Of a stretch of 64,000 nt of DNA, positions 44,331-56,000 are shown piece by piece; position 1 is the stretch's first letter, and every line of letters begins with the position of its first letter. The translations under genes and the position numbers were made by a program. The notes beneath the pieces were generated by a model. It was given only the letters and a program-made list of their open reading frames with translations. It was not told the origin of the DNA and did no database searches. Origin of the DNA: Trichopria drosophilae (taxonomy: Eukaryota > Arthropoda > Insecta > Hymenoptera > Diapriidae); the NCBI GenBank assembly GCA_030407085.1, contig CM059587.1, positions 80,093,001-80,157,000 on the forward strand. The letters are read 5' to 3'.

Positions 44331-46035
44331 TTGAACATTTCGAAAATTTTTTCTTTGGAAATGGTCACCATAAAAAAAGAACATTTCCGTTTAGACAATA
44401 TAACACTTAAACGTATACAAACATAGTTTAAAAGGACATTTAAAATAAATTAATAAACATAACAATTATTTATATTTCGACTTTTTTTTCCAGGTCCTCT
44501 TCAGAATTTGATATATAAAAAAAGGACAAAAATTAGAAGAAAATCTCTTGGTGTGTCTGTGTGTGTTATTCTTTTTTTATTATGTATATTAAATAGTATA
44601 CATTTCTTATAAATTTATTTCATCAAATTTTCGAATCTTTTTTATTCGTTTGAAAATATGTTAAAATTATTATCTTGGTAAGGAATGAATCGATTTTAAT
44701 GACATTCGGTTCAAGGGACGTAAAATATTATAGTGTTAATAGAAATAATAAAATTGTATTCTTGACATTTAACGATTGAAAATTTAATTATTAAATTATA
44801 AAATAAACAACGTTACCAACGTTTCAAAAACTTGATGAAAATTTATATCAATGAGCATTTTCAACGCTTCGATACCCGTTTTCAAATTTTGTTGCTCGAA
44901 GGTAAAAACAAAATTTGCATCAATTATATATACGTTAATAAAAAAAGATATTAAGAAAAAATTATATTGATCATTTTTTAAATTAGCGAAATCATGCAAA
45001 AATGCTAGAAATTTAAATTAAAAATAATAATCGCAACTTGTCATACTAAAGTAAAAATATTTCGAATTTTTCGGCAACTATAATCTTTACATTCTGATGA
45101 ACGTCTTTCATAAGTTACTGAGAAAGTCCTTCGTGGTTGGGGGTTAATATACTTTTTCATAATCGGGGTGGTCTGCATTGCAGAGCCCTCCGGGATAGTC
45201 GAGCGACGATTATTCCTTTAACTTCTGAATATAATACCCATAATATCCGAAAAAATTTATTTTCCTCTTTTTCACTCAATAAATATTGCAACATAACAAA
45301 TATTTTTTATTTCTTATAGCACTCCCTTATAAACGCATGTTTATATCTATAGGACATTTCAATACTTTAAGCAAAATAAAATTGTACATTCGACTCAATA
45401 TGTAGTCTATTTGGGTAATTTTAACAAACAATTCGTAAATTTTTAGAAATATTTTGTCGATATAAACTAATATTTAGTTGCTCCGTTAAAATGACCTGAC
45501 ATTTAGTTTATTGGAGTAACTTTTCTTTTAATGTGGATTTTTCTTAAACTTGATACAAAATTATGTCCATTACTAATTTGTAATATAATTTTTTCTCCGA
45601 AAATTGTCAGTGGATTGGCCTAACAACAAGAAATTTTGTCAGACGGATATATTAAAATTCCAAAAAGACATAAGAGACTAACAATACAATAATAAATATA
45701 AAATATTAAAATACGAAAAAGGTATACAGCAGCATATTAATTGCAGACCAAATTAGTCTCAACTCTTTGAATTTTTATAAAATTTTCATAATTTTAATAA
45801 AAGAAGGCAAAATTTAATTGTTCTCTAATATCTCGTAAATTAAAATCCGATAACATTCATAACTACTTTTTAAACATTTCGTAATGTTTTTAAAATATTT
45901 AATAAAAAGTAATTTATAATGATAAATAATTTTATTAACACTTTTTTAATGAATATGAAATTTATTAATTTTTTTCGTAGAATATAGATACGACCGTAAT
46001 TCTTAATACACTGTACCTATAGAAAAAAATTAAAA
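44331..46035. other. AT-rich gene-free stretch
   Basis: About 1.7 kb of AT-rich DNA with a short TGTGTCTGTGTGTG tract near 44553. Frames of about 60-67 codons on both strands are unrecognised. Confidence 0.45.
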
Positions 46036-46405
46036 GATAGGCCTTCGGATGAGCAGCCCATTCGAAATCGAAAAATCGACAAGGTACATTCGATGTATTT
46101 TTGCCTCCCGAAAGTGAATATGATAATAGAAATTGGCGCTAGGCTGTATTTTGGCGGCTAAATTTAAAAAACAACCGAAAAATGCGTTTTTTAAAACTTT
46201 TTTGCATTTATTTCGAAAAGTAAAAATCGTGTGAAAAAATGTTTTAAACAAAAGTTGTCGATCGGAAAATTCTATACAAAAAAGGTTTTATATATTTTTT
46301 TTGTAAACGCAAAAGGAAGCTCGTAAAATGGGAATAAATATGACTAGTAATGCCCCCCCCCCCTTCTCCTACACTCACCCCCATCCCTACCCATGTATCA
46401 TTTTT

Positions 46406-46439
46406 TGCATGCGCGCGCACACACACATACACACGCGTG
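46406..46439. repeat. Alternating purine-pyrimidine tract
   Basis: TGCATGCGCGCGCACACACA continuing as CATACACACGCGTG: 34 bases of nearly strict purine-pyrimidine alternation. Such tracts favour left-handed Z-DNA under supercoiling. It lies in the loop of the long-TIR element and next to runs of ten or more C. Confidence 0.7.
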
Positions 46440-46479
46440 AGCCAAGGAAGTGCTCGCGTTCTGAGGGGCTTCACTCCCA

Positions 46480-46612
46480 GACCCCCCCCCCCCTCCCTTT
46501 TTAACTAGCCTAACCTTCAACCTCCAATCATTCAGATCGTAGGTCCAATTATTACCTACACCTGTGTGGTTGGAGGTTAGGCTAGTAGAAAGGAGGGGAG
46601 TCTGAGGGGCGG
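46480..46612. repeat. Hairpin within the element loop
   Basis: ACTAGCCTAACC..CCTCCAA (46504-46527) pairs with TTGGAGGTTAGGCTAGT (46570-46586). The left arm has seven extra bases. Pairing continues outward (CCTCCCTTTTT against AGAAAGGAGGGGAG), and an inner GTAGGT/ACCTAC stem sits at 46540-46560. Looks like a smaller foldback nested in the larger one. Confidence 0.6.
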
Positions 46613-47064
46613 AGCCCCCCAGCACGAATGCACCCCCTGGTTTCTCGCATTGTCTTGGAAATTCACAATTTACTATATCCTCCTCTTCAAAATTTATTGC
46701 GTGCGCTGAGGATTTGAAACCCACTTTACTAGCGAGAAACTCGGCTAAAGGCATACAAACGTATATCTAATCATGTTTGTTCCTATTTTACGAGATTACT
46801 TTTGCAATTACCTAAAAAATGTATACAACCTTTTTTGTAAAGAATTTTCCGATCTACAACTTTTTTTTTAAACATTTTTTCATCCGATTTTCACTTTTCG
46901 AAATAAGTCAAAAAAAACGCATTTTTGGCTATTTTTTTAATGTAGCGGCCAAAATACGGCCGAGCACCAATTTCTATTGTCATATTCATTTTCGGGAGGT
47001 AAAAATACATCAAATGTACCTTGTCGATTTTTCGATTTCCAATAGGCTGCTCATCCGAAGGTTT

Positions 47065-47470
47065 ACCAATTAAAATAATAAAAAATCTGTTATTTCACCC
47101 AGAATTTACTATTAAACAGGGCCCTTGTTATTTTTTCGGTTAAAATAACCAGAAAGTTTCTAAAACAAAAAGTCTTAATTTGTTTGAAATACTCACTCTT
47201 ACATAAGTGAGAAAAATTGCATTCAATTTAAATGAAATCAGAAAAACAGGCACAAATCTGTTGGGTAATTATTTTCCGGTTACATTAACCAGAATAACTG
47301 ATAAATATAATCAGAAAATTTTCAACTAAATGCATCTAGTAATTTTACCAGAAATTCTTTATGAGTGTACCACTAATGTGGAAACCGCCATATGAAGAGT
47401 TGCAAATGTAAGAAAAGAATTTTGAAATGTTGTGAAATATTTTATTTTTCAGAAAACAGATTCAACATAA
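47065..47470. other. AT-rich DNA with GGTTA-N-TAACCAGAA words
   Basis: CGGTTAAAATAACCAGAAAG (47147), CCGGTTACATTAACCAGAA (47277) and TTTTACCAGAAATTC (47344) are related words, possibly ends of a diverged repeat. No gene. Confidence 0.3.
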
Positions 47471-47474
47471 CTAT

Positions 47475-47583
47475 TTTTTATGCAGTAGGCGTAAAATGCT
47501 TATTATACGCACGCAGAAGCGTGAAATTGGGATTTTTACCCTTAAATCGAGGCGCAAAAACATTTTACACCTACTGCATAAAG
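47475..47583. repeat. Hairpin with GCAGTAGGCGTAAAATG arms
   Basis: TTATGCAGTAGGCGTAAAAT (about 47478) pairs with ATTTTACACCTACTGCATAA (about 47562). The loop holds more CGTAAAA/TTTTACGC-type words and a GCGTGAAATT motif. Another TTATTTTACGCCC follows at about 47649. A 65-codon plus-strand frame is by-product. Related in vocabulary to the palindrome cluster at 52.1-52.6 kb. Confidence 0.6.
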
Positions 47584-47589
47584 AAATAA

Positions 47590-49070
47590 TGTTTGAATTT
47601 CAGGCGTAGATTTTTCACCCTCGCGTTCTATCTGTGAGTCGTAAAACCTTATTTTACGCCCTTGCTACAAAAATAACTATTCTGACTTCTTAAAGGAATT
47701 GGAGACTTTACACAAGGAACAAATATACCCAACAAATGGGTTCCTGCAGTGAAACAATTATACATAAAACAATATGTATTTACAGGTGAAAACGATTATT
47801 TATCTAATTATTACATTTCCTTTGTTGTAATGATCTCATGAAAAACGTTGTGGAATTAAGCAACGTGTACTTTTGAATATAACACCAATTTGGTTTGGTG
47901 GAATCAAACATATTAGCAAAAAAAATCCTTGTAGGAATTTGAGATATTCTTATTTTTTTTTTTAAATTTTTTAACAAAATATTCTTTTTTTAACCTTGAA
48001 AACTGCTGATATTTTAAAATTGTGTATTATTAATAAAATATTAATTTTGTTATTGTTTAAATAGATAAATAATTTTAATGAATTATCGGTTCTTGTAATG
48101 AATATGCATTGAATCTTTGTCAGTCATTGACCTATTTAAGAACTGTGTACAGTTCGAGAATGTAAACAAAACATTCGAAATGTATACAAAGTATTTAATG
48201 CAAACAAAGTATTTATATTTCGGTCGGCAGGTTACCGACGCTTTTCAACCTTAAATTAAACAATTATAGTTTCAAAAAGTTTAAATCGAAATATTTAATT
48301 TAGAACATTCGAAAATAATTTATTATCATTTCATTAGAACTGCAAATAATTTTTTCCTATCAAGAGTATGAAAATAGTAGATATAAAACGAAATTACAAT
48401 AAAAAAGAAGATACATTAATATTTTAACATTCCTTTTCCAATAAATGTATATAGTCAGCAATTGATGTTAAAAGAATAATTAATTTTAATATAATTCTAA
48501 TATTGTTAAACGAATATTATTAATCATTCAGTAAATAAATAGCAGGTATATAGTATTTCTAAATAAAGGAAAGTTTATTGTATGTAAACATCGCATAAAT
48601 ATTAAAATAATCTACTGATTGATATACATGACAATTGATTTTTAACAATGTTTATCTGTTCTACACCTTTTCCGCTCGTTTTCATAACACTATATTGGAG
48701 TTTAATCAGAACTAAGTTAATCCTAAATTTAAACAAATTCGTTTCTGAAATCTCGACCGCCGTTACAACTTTTCAGGTAAGTAAAGCTACTAGTTTTTGA
48801 ACTAGAAAAATATTTCAGGAAGATAGCTCTAATAAAAAGTATATTAGATCAATGTGGAGATCCAATTATATAATAATTTTTCTACTCCAATACGGGTTCC
48901 TCTTCATCATTGAATACAAATTGGTATTACAAACTATTGACCTTTGTTTGCCCTCTACTTGTTGTTTTTATTAATGCCATAATATTATAACGTTTCCTTT
49001 ATTATTGTAATTTCTTACTTTAATTTGACTCCAACTTTGTCATATGTTTCTATGCTTGTATTTTTTAATC
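47590..49070. other. AT-rich gene-free stretch
   Basis: About 1.5 kb. GAACATTCGAAA-like and AAACAAAGTATTTA words repeat locally at 48160-48210. No gene or element terminus recognised. Confidence 0.4.
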
Positions 49071-49073
49071 CCC

Positions 49074-49475
49074 GACAAATCACAAAACAGACACTTCAAT
49101 AACCCGGCTAAAAACCAGACATTTAAAAAAACAGACATTAAAAAATCAGAGATTTAAAAAAATATAGATTAAAAAACGGGATATTTCAAAAAACAGATAT
49201 TCAAAAACCAGATATTTCAAAATGTACATATTCTGGAAATGTAATTAATCATTGAATCTAAGTGTGCCTAATAAGTAATCCAGGGGTCAAACTGATTTGG
49301 CCTTCAAGTGGCCTGCAAAATGAATTCCATGGTCAAACATTTCTGACCTTGAAATGACCTCGTAGTGAGACCTGAAGGATGGCGACCCGAGATCATTTTC
49401 TTTATGCAGTGTGGTTTTTGAATGTGTGTATTTTGAAATGTCGGGTTTTGGAAGTGTCTGTTTTTTTGAATTTTA
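49074..49475. repeat. Foldback with arms of about 16-bp sub-repeats
   Basis: The left arm (49074-49226) is about eight variants of AAACAGACATTTAAAA in a row. The right arm (49410-49475) is about four variants of the complement, such as TTTTGAAATGTCGGG and TTTTGGAAGTGTCTG. A spacer of about 180 bp lies between. Further complement-type words (TTTTGAATTGTCGGG, ATCAGGCTTTTG) occur at 50222-50350, so a longer original element is possible. Same architecture as 38.3-38.9 kb with a different unit. Confidence 0.55.
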
Positions 49476-50760
49476 AAAAATGGATTCAGACACTTTCAAT
49501 TTTCATTAAACACCTTAGAACCGCCTTAAATTCTTCTTTTTCACAAATGAACAGATATCTTTAAACTGGAATAAGAAAACTTGCAAGAAAAAAAGTGGGA
49601 GAACTGTTTGGGTTAAAGTTAATCGAGTCTCACATTGTAAGAATACAATACGTTGAGACTATTGAACAGAATTATTTGTATCATGAAAAGCTTCATCAAA
49701 TGCCAAACGATTACGGCCCGAATCCATTACGGATTCGTCGTATAATTTGTACATTTTGTGCTTCCAGAATGTCTAGAATCAATCACGAAACATTTAAACG
49801 TCGCCTTTAAAATGGTTAACGGAAGTGAAAACTTTGTTTTAGTACAATAATTCAGGAAACTCCATAGATTCTCTACTTTTAAACATCAGTCCTCCTTTTC
49901 CCTTCAGAACTTACTTCATTGCACGTTATTCAGACTTACTTCAGCGTAACATTGACAACACTATTCTTGATGTTTGTTGGTAATTGGCAACCAAAAGAAA
50001 ACATTCCTAAAATGTAGTTCCTGGAAAAATTTCATACACCCTAACTTGGTGCGGAAAAAGAAATAACGGATTCACTATCTGGTCGCAGAATCTGGAACAA
50101 GTACAGTAGTTGCCTTGATTATCTAATTTGACGAAATCACTATTTAGGTATTCAAGTTAACTAAAAATGATTGCTGTGTCTTATTTGAAGATGTTTGTGT
50201 CAACATCTTCAATTAGAATTTGGTGTGGTTTGCGAATGTTAGATTTTTGAAAGTAAGGCTTTTGAATTGTCGGGGTTTTTCATTATTAACATCAGGCTTT
50301 TGTTGTTGCGATTTTGACCATCAGGTTTCCGACATGTCGATTTATTTATGGGTTTTGAGGTATTCCCGACAAAAATCACGAAGTTAATTTTAGTCCATCC
50401 TATTCTATCAGACACCCGCGCGAGAACAGTATCATACGACGACAACAGGTTTCCAACCGTTTTCGAAAGTTTTGTCAAACATTTGTCAAAAATAACTTTC
50501 GTGTGCCACGTATACGTTTTTTTCCATCACGAGCAAAAAAAACCATCGACAAATATCAGCCTATAAAAACAACGATTTGAGGACAAACATTTCGATGGCA
50601 AAAAACGAAAATCATTTTTATCGCTCCTCATTTTCGTAATCCCGCAGCCAAAATCGTATTCATTTTGAGTTACGAAGTCGCTGCGGAATAAAAAAGAAAA
50701 TAAATAAAACCAGGAATACGGAGATTTTCGAGAACAGAACCGAAATCGTTGGCAGCACTC
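49476..50760. other. Intergenic DNA
   Basis: No gene recognised; frames of 70-79 codons on both strands overlap one another. The 50222-50350 part carries sub-repeat words (see the foldback to the left). Confidence 0.35.
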
Positions 50761-51830
50761 CATTTCCGTAAATCTCCGAAATTATCATATTCGGATGTAT
50801 CCAGCGACGCGGAGGGAAAGGTCGTTCTCTCACGTATAGGTTATGTGCGCGAGTCGTCGTCGCCGTGATCTCTCTCTAACCATCTCTCTCTTTCTGGAGA
50901 CTCGAAAAGAGCCAGGACGAAACATGAGCCGTATAAATATTCCGGGTTATTGAAAAATTCGAGATCGGCCGTTTGAAAACGAGAGCTAGCCAGGGACGCC
51001 GCCGTAAAGTCCGTACTTTACGAACTAGAATAAATTCAGTAAAAGGCGGCGCGCGGCGTGCGGGTATAGGTCAACCTCTCGCGAAGAGGTTTTAGATGCG
51101 TTACGATTAAAACTGTAGGGGAGCAGCAATGAGATTAATGACGTCATAAAGCTAATAAAATATTACGGAGATGTCCAACAATGCGACGAATCTCCTCGGG
51201 GAATCGAGAGGTAAACGTTCGACTCTCAGCCGCGGTTTTGCTCCTTTTCTTTTCTCTTCTCTCTCTCACTCGGACTCGTTTTTTTTTGTTTGGTTGCATT
51301 CTTTGCTTATTTCTCCATTCGTCGTGTCCGTTTCTTTCGAGGGCTGATGGATGATGCAAATAACTGTGCCATGCCTAACGCGAGCGACTGCCGATCGGTT
51401 TTTTCGTTGCGTTTTTCGCAGCGGGTGGCGCTGAGGGTCTCCGGAGAAAAGCGGGGAAATACCCGCTGGCCAACCTGTATATTTTGGCAGGACGCTACCC
51501 GCGAATATAATATACGCCCACGATACGGAATGTCGCTCAAAAAGTCGTCAGAGACCTTTTTTTCTTTTTTTTTTTTGAGGGACCGCAAGGTACCGGCCGA
51601 CGCGCGCGGGGCTCCCGCGCTCACGGTCCCCTCGAATGATCCGACCGTGACTTGCTCTTGACCTCCGCCATTGTTTATTTTTATAGGTCGTAATCTTCGT
51701 AGCACTTTCGTTTTCACGGACCGTCCTACTATTGGCATAAATTGTTCTCTTTCTCCGTCTCTCGTTCTCCAGACCCCCTACCCCCTTCTCTTTCACCCGA
51801 GCACGTTGCGAACGCATTAATCATTATTCC
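50760..51830. other. CpG-rich island
   Basis: About 1 kb with dense CG words (CGAGTCGTCGTCGCCGTGAT near 50850, GGCGGCGCGCGGCGTGCGGG near 51043, CGACGCGCGCGGGGCTCCCG near 51599). TATAAATA at 50933 in a GC setting and pyrimidine tracts (CTCTCTCTAACC near 50872, CTCTTCTCTCTCTCACTCGG near 51255) are promoter-like. Five frames of 71-143 codons on both strands overlap; none has a recognisable domain. This is my best candidate for a promoter or 5' exon in the window, still weak. Confidence 0.4.
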
Positions 51831-52075
51831 GCTTTTATCGATCGTGCGCTCTGCTTTTGGAGAATGGCAATTATCGCCATGGACCGTTTTCGAAATGCAT
51901 TGCAAATTGTTGGTTTTTAGCCAATCCAAATTGATCCACTTTATTGACACGCGAGAATCATACCTGTACCAAAATACAAGCATCCTCCAAAATACTGAAA
52001 GTAGTAAACAAAGAGAATATTATGAAATGAATACGTACAATCTACATACGGATTCGAGTTGCATATCACATTTTT
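51831..52075. other. Intergenic DNA
   Basis: Composition falls back to AT-rich. No recognisable feature before the palindrome cluster. Confidence 0.3.
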
Positions 52076-52079
52076 TTTA

Positions 52080-52610
52080 TCCGTGCGCGAAATTGAATCT
52101 CGCGCACTATTTTTAGTATATTTATGCACAGCACTTCGCACACTGAAATGAGTGCGCGAAGTGCTTCGCACATTCAAATCAGTGCGCGAAAGATTTCTCT
52201 CACGGAGTCAAAAAAAATAATATACGTTACACGGGCGTCTTAAGTGATTTACTACTTCGCGCACTTGTATCATAATATACTATTTTGATACAGGATACGT
52301 AAAGTGCGGCTTTACGCATTTTTTTATATTTTTCAAATGCACTTTAAGCACATTTGCATAACAAAATATTGTTCGATGCATGTACGAAATAGTACTTTTC
52401 GGTCCAAGACCGTAAAGTTCAATTTTACGGACCCAGTGGCACAATCTTCAAACCGAGGTCGTAAAATATTACGGCCGAGGAGCGAACACTATTTTTTTAT
52501 ACACTATTCGCAAAAGTAGGCACTTTAACGACTGTTTTAGTCCGTAAAGTGCGGAGATCAGTCCGTAAAACCACACTTTACGTGAGCAATTCCACGTGAG
52601 GCGGATCAGT
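52080..52610. repeat. Cluster of GCGCGAA / CGTAAAG palindromes
   Basis: At least five short hairpins in 530 bp: GTGCGCGA..TCGCGCAC (52083-52107), AGCACTTCGCACACT..AGTGCGCGAAGTGCT (52130-52165), GTAAAGTGCGGCTTTAC (about 52300), CGTAAAGTTCAATTTTACG (about 52410) and CGTAAAGTGCGG..CCACACTTTACG (about 52543-52582). The words reappear at 40.02-40.17 kb inside MITE copy A. No ORF is plausible. Confidence 0.65.
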
Positions 52611-54520
52611 CACCTCTCAGAAATGTTTGTAATTTTGTTTATAGATAGTTTTTGGTGAAATATAATGTTCTGCCAAGTGATTTTTTTTTATTTAAAAAAT
52701 CCACCGAGTTATAAACAAGTCAAGATTTTGGGAACTTTTTATTAAAAAAATCATAGTTTTTTTCCTGTAAGTGCTATCGAAAAATGTTTCATACAAAATT
52801 TGCGGGTAATAAGTTGTAGTTTTCAATAAAATTATATAAAATTATAAAAAGATGGTTTATCCCTTATGTTTTTGACAATATATTTTTTATGAATTTTTTA
52901 AACAATCAATATGGGCATAAAAAGTTATGGAAAAAATTTATTTATATAGTACCAGTCTTGAGGTATTATACAAAAAATCAGCAACGATGTGTTTCAGCAG
53001 AGACCAGAAAATGGCCTGGAACTGGTCGTATTTTCTACCATGAAAGGAGTTTTAGATTATTTATTTCGAGTTCAAATTAAGTACTATAAGTAACCGCTAC
53101 GTAATGTTCTAGTTATTAGATTTATTTTAAAATGTAACAAAATAAAATAAAAAACACTACATTTCCACACCACATCAAGTCTACATCGTTGCGTCTGGAT
53201 AACACACACTGGGATTAATTTATTTTCGTTTGCCTTATGTCGGGGGATTTTATCCTCTGTGAAATAGGCACGTAGATATGACCTTTTATTACAAAATCTA
53301 TCAGGATATTCCATCCGTATATTGAATTTTACGAATTTGGTCTCAGATTCGTAATCAGCGATACCTAAAATTGTGAAGTGACATAACAGATATATCAACA
53401 AATTTTGGTAAGATTTAACTTGGAGTCTTAAACATATGGAGATTCCGACTAGACATCTGACCTTAATTTGTTTCTAATTTGGGAAACCTTATTAAAATTT
53501 CTGAAACCTATGAAGGGGTAAGTAAAAACTCTTCGTGTAGTTAATTTTAATATTTTTATTACATAGATAAACCATCATCGTAGCTGTATTGCCAAAGCTG
53601 TAGACCCAACATGATGATTAGAACTGTTTTACAATATTATTTTTAATACCTAGATATTCTTCTTTTTTTTTTAATTGGACAGCACTGCTTACCTCTAAGG
53701 AAAGGTTATACGCCTACATAAATGTTGTATAGCAAATTCGAAGGTTACTTTCAAAGTGCATAAGTAATATTTTACCAATTGTCGCATTTGGTGGACGAAA
53801 TAAAACTGTAAGCAGGTTTTTCGAAAATTCTACAAATGATATAAGTACCAGAGAATAGTAAGTGGAACAATTTTATTGCCATTATTGCTATTGTATTATT
53901 GCCATTAAAGAGTTTTACTAATACAAAATGATTATTATTTTTTGTTTCATTAACTAGTATGTTTATATTAACTATTTTATATATTTATGTGCAGATACCA
54001 CAGCCAGCCATTTCGACTCATTAAAATGCAACCAAACTGTTTAGTTAATTCAACCGAAAACTCTTTTGAGTATAATATCGTTCTGTACGTATAATTGATT
54101 ATCCTTTTCCATAATTAACCTTCGCAATTTCTTGGCGCAACTAAATCTTAAGTGAAGAAACAAATACTCTTTTCACTGCATAATAGTAATTAAATATAGA
54201 AATGTCGATGAAAGAGTAATGAAATAATTACAAAAAAAGTTTTTATACTAGCACATCTGACTTAGATGTTTTCTACGAGCTTATTTTTCTAAACGAAAAA
54301 AAATAACAGTATTTAATTTATTTTTTGCAAGTAATTAAAATACATATAAAAATACATAACTTTTAACAATCGATATTTAATCAACCGATTCGCATACCCA
54401 TCGATACAGAGCCGTTACCATCAAGTTCTAAAGAGAAAATGTGTTAAACTTGAATTTCATTACTTGATAGATTTTATGTATTAAACATTGATTTCTATGA
54501 CTAGACTAATAAATATTTTG
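52611..54520. other. AT-rich intergenic DNA with one monomer scrap
   Basis: About 1.9 kb. At 53325-53375, ACGAATTTGGTCTCAGATTC and GTAATCAGCGATACC match the minus-sense 120-bp monomer in part. A 105-codon minus-strand frame (53084-53401) covers it and has no known domain. Confidence 0.4.
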
Positions 54521-54524
54521 ATGT

Positions 54525-54800
54525 ACCGTTACGTAAAAATCGGGTAACGAATGCAACGATGTCAGAGTGCGGATTGATAAAGACATCGACGTACAAGAAG
54601 CGATTAATGAAAACGTCGATGTCCCGAGATTGATTAATGAATACTCTTAGGTCTAAGTATAACGATTTATAAAACCTTGATGTATGAGCACCGATGGACA
54701 AAATCATTGATGTTACATCGAACCATTAATAAAAGCAGCGATGTTGGAGAGTCGATTGGCAAAAACGGCGATGTCTGAGAATCAAGCAATGAAATAATCA
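54525..54800 (-). repeat. 30-bp minisatellite, about 8-9 diverged units
   Basis: Units such as GCGATTAATGAAAACGTCGA followed by TGTCCCGAGA recur about every 30 bp. The constant parts are ATTAATAAAA and CGATGT. Because 30 is a multiple of three, the minus strand stays open for 68 codons (54501-54707) and reads as a ten-residue periodic peptide (DVFINRFLYV, DVFINPHSDI). No signal peptide, no start evidence and unit divergence that ignores codon position speak against a gene. Confidence 0.7.
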
Positions 54801-56000
54801 GTACTTGTAAAGTTATCTAGAAAAACAATTAGAGGCAATTTAAAGTAATGTTGATGTTATTACATCTTTGTGGTAAAACATTTTACTGCTATTATTTTAT
54901 GATTAAATTAATTTTCAATGTTCTAATTCTGTATTTATTTTGTAAAATAAATCGTTTTTAGAAGTTATATCGTAATTGAGGTATTTGGCAGAAGTAAATT
55001 ACGTGTATTTAATATCTTTCGTTAGAAAACAAATTAGGTATTAAACACGATTTATACATCTCAAACAATGAGTTAAAATCACCGATATTTGCAAATATTT
55101 TGATTTTTTTTCTTATCAGATTAGCAATAAGTAAAAAATGTTCTAGTCTTTATTTATTTTATAGATTTGTCTTATTTAGTAAAATTAGTTAAGACATGAC
55201 TCAAAGCAAGATTAATTCTTGATCAAATTTGAACTAATTTTATGAATAGAACAAAAATATGATGTTATTCATCAAATTTGATGGAAAAGTCAGTTATAAT
55301 GTTCAAACATATTTTACACGTGCACTAAATGATTAGATGTTAGTTATTTGTTGAGTAAATGATATAAAGTGATGTTCATATGGCTTATTTTGTCATGAAA
55401 ACTAAATTCTTGTTTATAAGAATTCACCACGATAGTAGATTTCCGAGTAGACTATTTGAGACAGCCTTGTAGAAGCTCTGATCGGATTGGTGTACATCAG
55501 TGTTTGATCAAGAACGTTTGATATGATGTATCGAGCGTGACTCAAATTATTGTTGTTTATCGGAAGTAAAAACTTAATCAATCATTTTTAATCACTTCAC
55601 GAATGACAATATTCAATTTCAACATTGAGTCCAAATTTTGATAAGGCCGTAGTCAGAATATGATCAGGTTCTGAATATAGATCAGGGTCCAACTAGAAAT
55701 GTAACGTTTAACATGATTTTGGTCTTATCATATATGGTCAGGAATCTTAGAATCATCACTTTTTTCATCAGCAAAATACTTTTCCTAATGCAGGAGTGTA
55801 ACCAGAATTGAGATGTTGTAGAGTTCAAAACATTTTCAGGAGTACTCCAAGAAACCTGGATGGAATTCCTTTCAGCTGGTGCATTTCTGATAGAAGTACT
55901 ATCCTTATCATTTTCGCGAATCACATAACGGATGTTTCGAAAATTAACCGATTGTTGAAAATGGACGTCCTAGAAACGTCCGTGGTATAAATAAGAACAA
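54801..56000. other. AT-rich intergenic DNA
   Basis: No gene or repeat identified. Frames of 60 and 80 codons on opposite strands overlap at 55.7-56.0 kb and are unrecognised. Confidence 0.4.

Larger units (their letters stand above)
46040..47064. mobile_element. Long-TIR non-autonomous DNA element (CCTTCGGATGAGC ends)
   Basis: CCTTCGGATGAGCAGCC at 46042 pairs with GGCTGCTCATCCGAAGG ending 47062. Arms of about 260 bp (46042-46300 and 46810-47062) pair through AAATCGAAAAATCGACAAGG, CCCGAAAGTGAATATGA, GGCGGCTAAATTT-like words and TTTTTTGTATA. Frames of 73, 76 and 84 codons in the arms are mirror images of each other, not genes. The loop is GC-rich and carries its own hairpin and CA/GC tract. 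Superfamily unknown; flanks both contain AATTAAAA, but I cannot call a target duplication. Confidence 0.75.

Noticed and set aside
51290..51817. Frames of 89-143 codons on both strands, possible host exon
   Set aside because: They overlap in opposite directions in CpG-rich DNA, have no recognisable domain and include runs such as FFSFFF and KKKKEKK from a T-tract. Kept only as an island.
54525..54800. CRISPR-like array
   Set aside because: No constant repeat with unique spacers; units are diverged head-to-tail copies, and the genome is animal.
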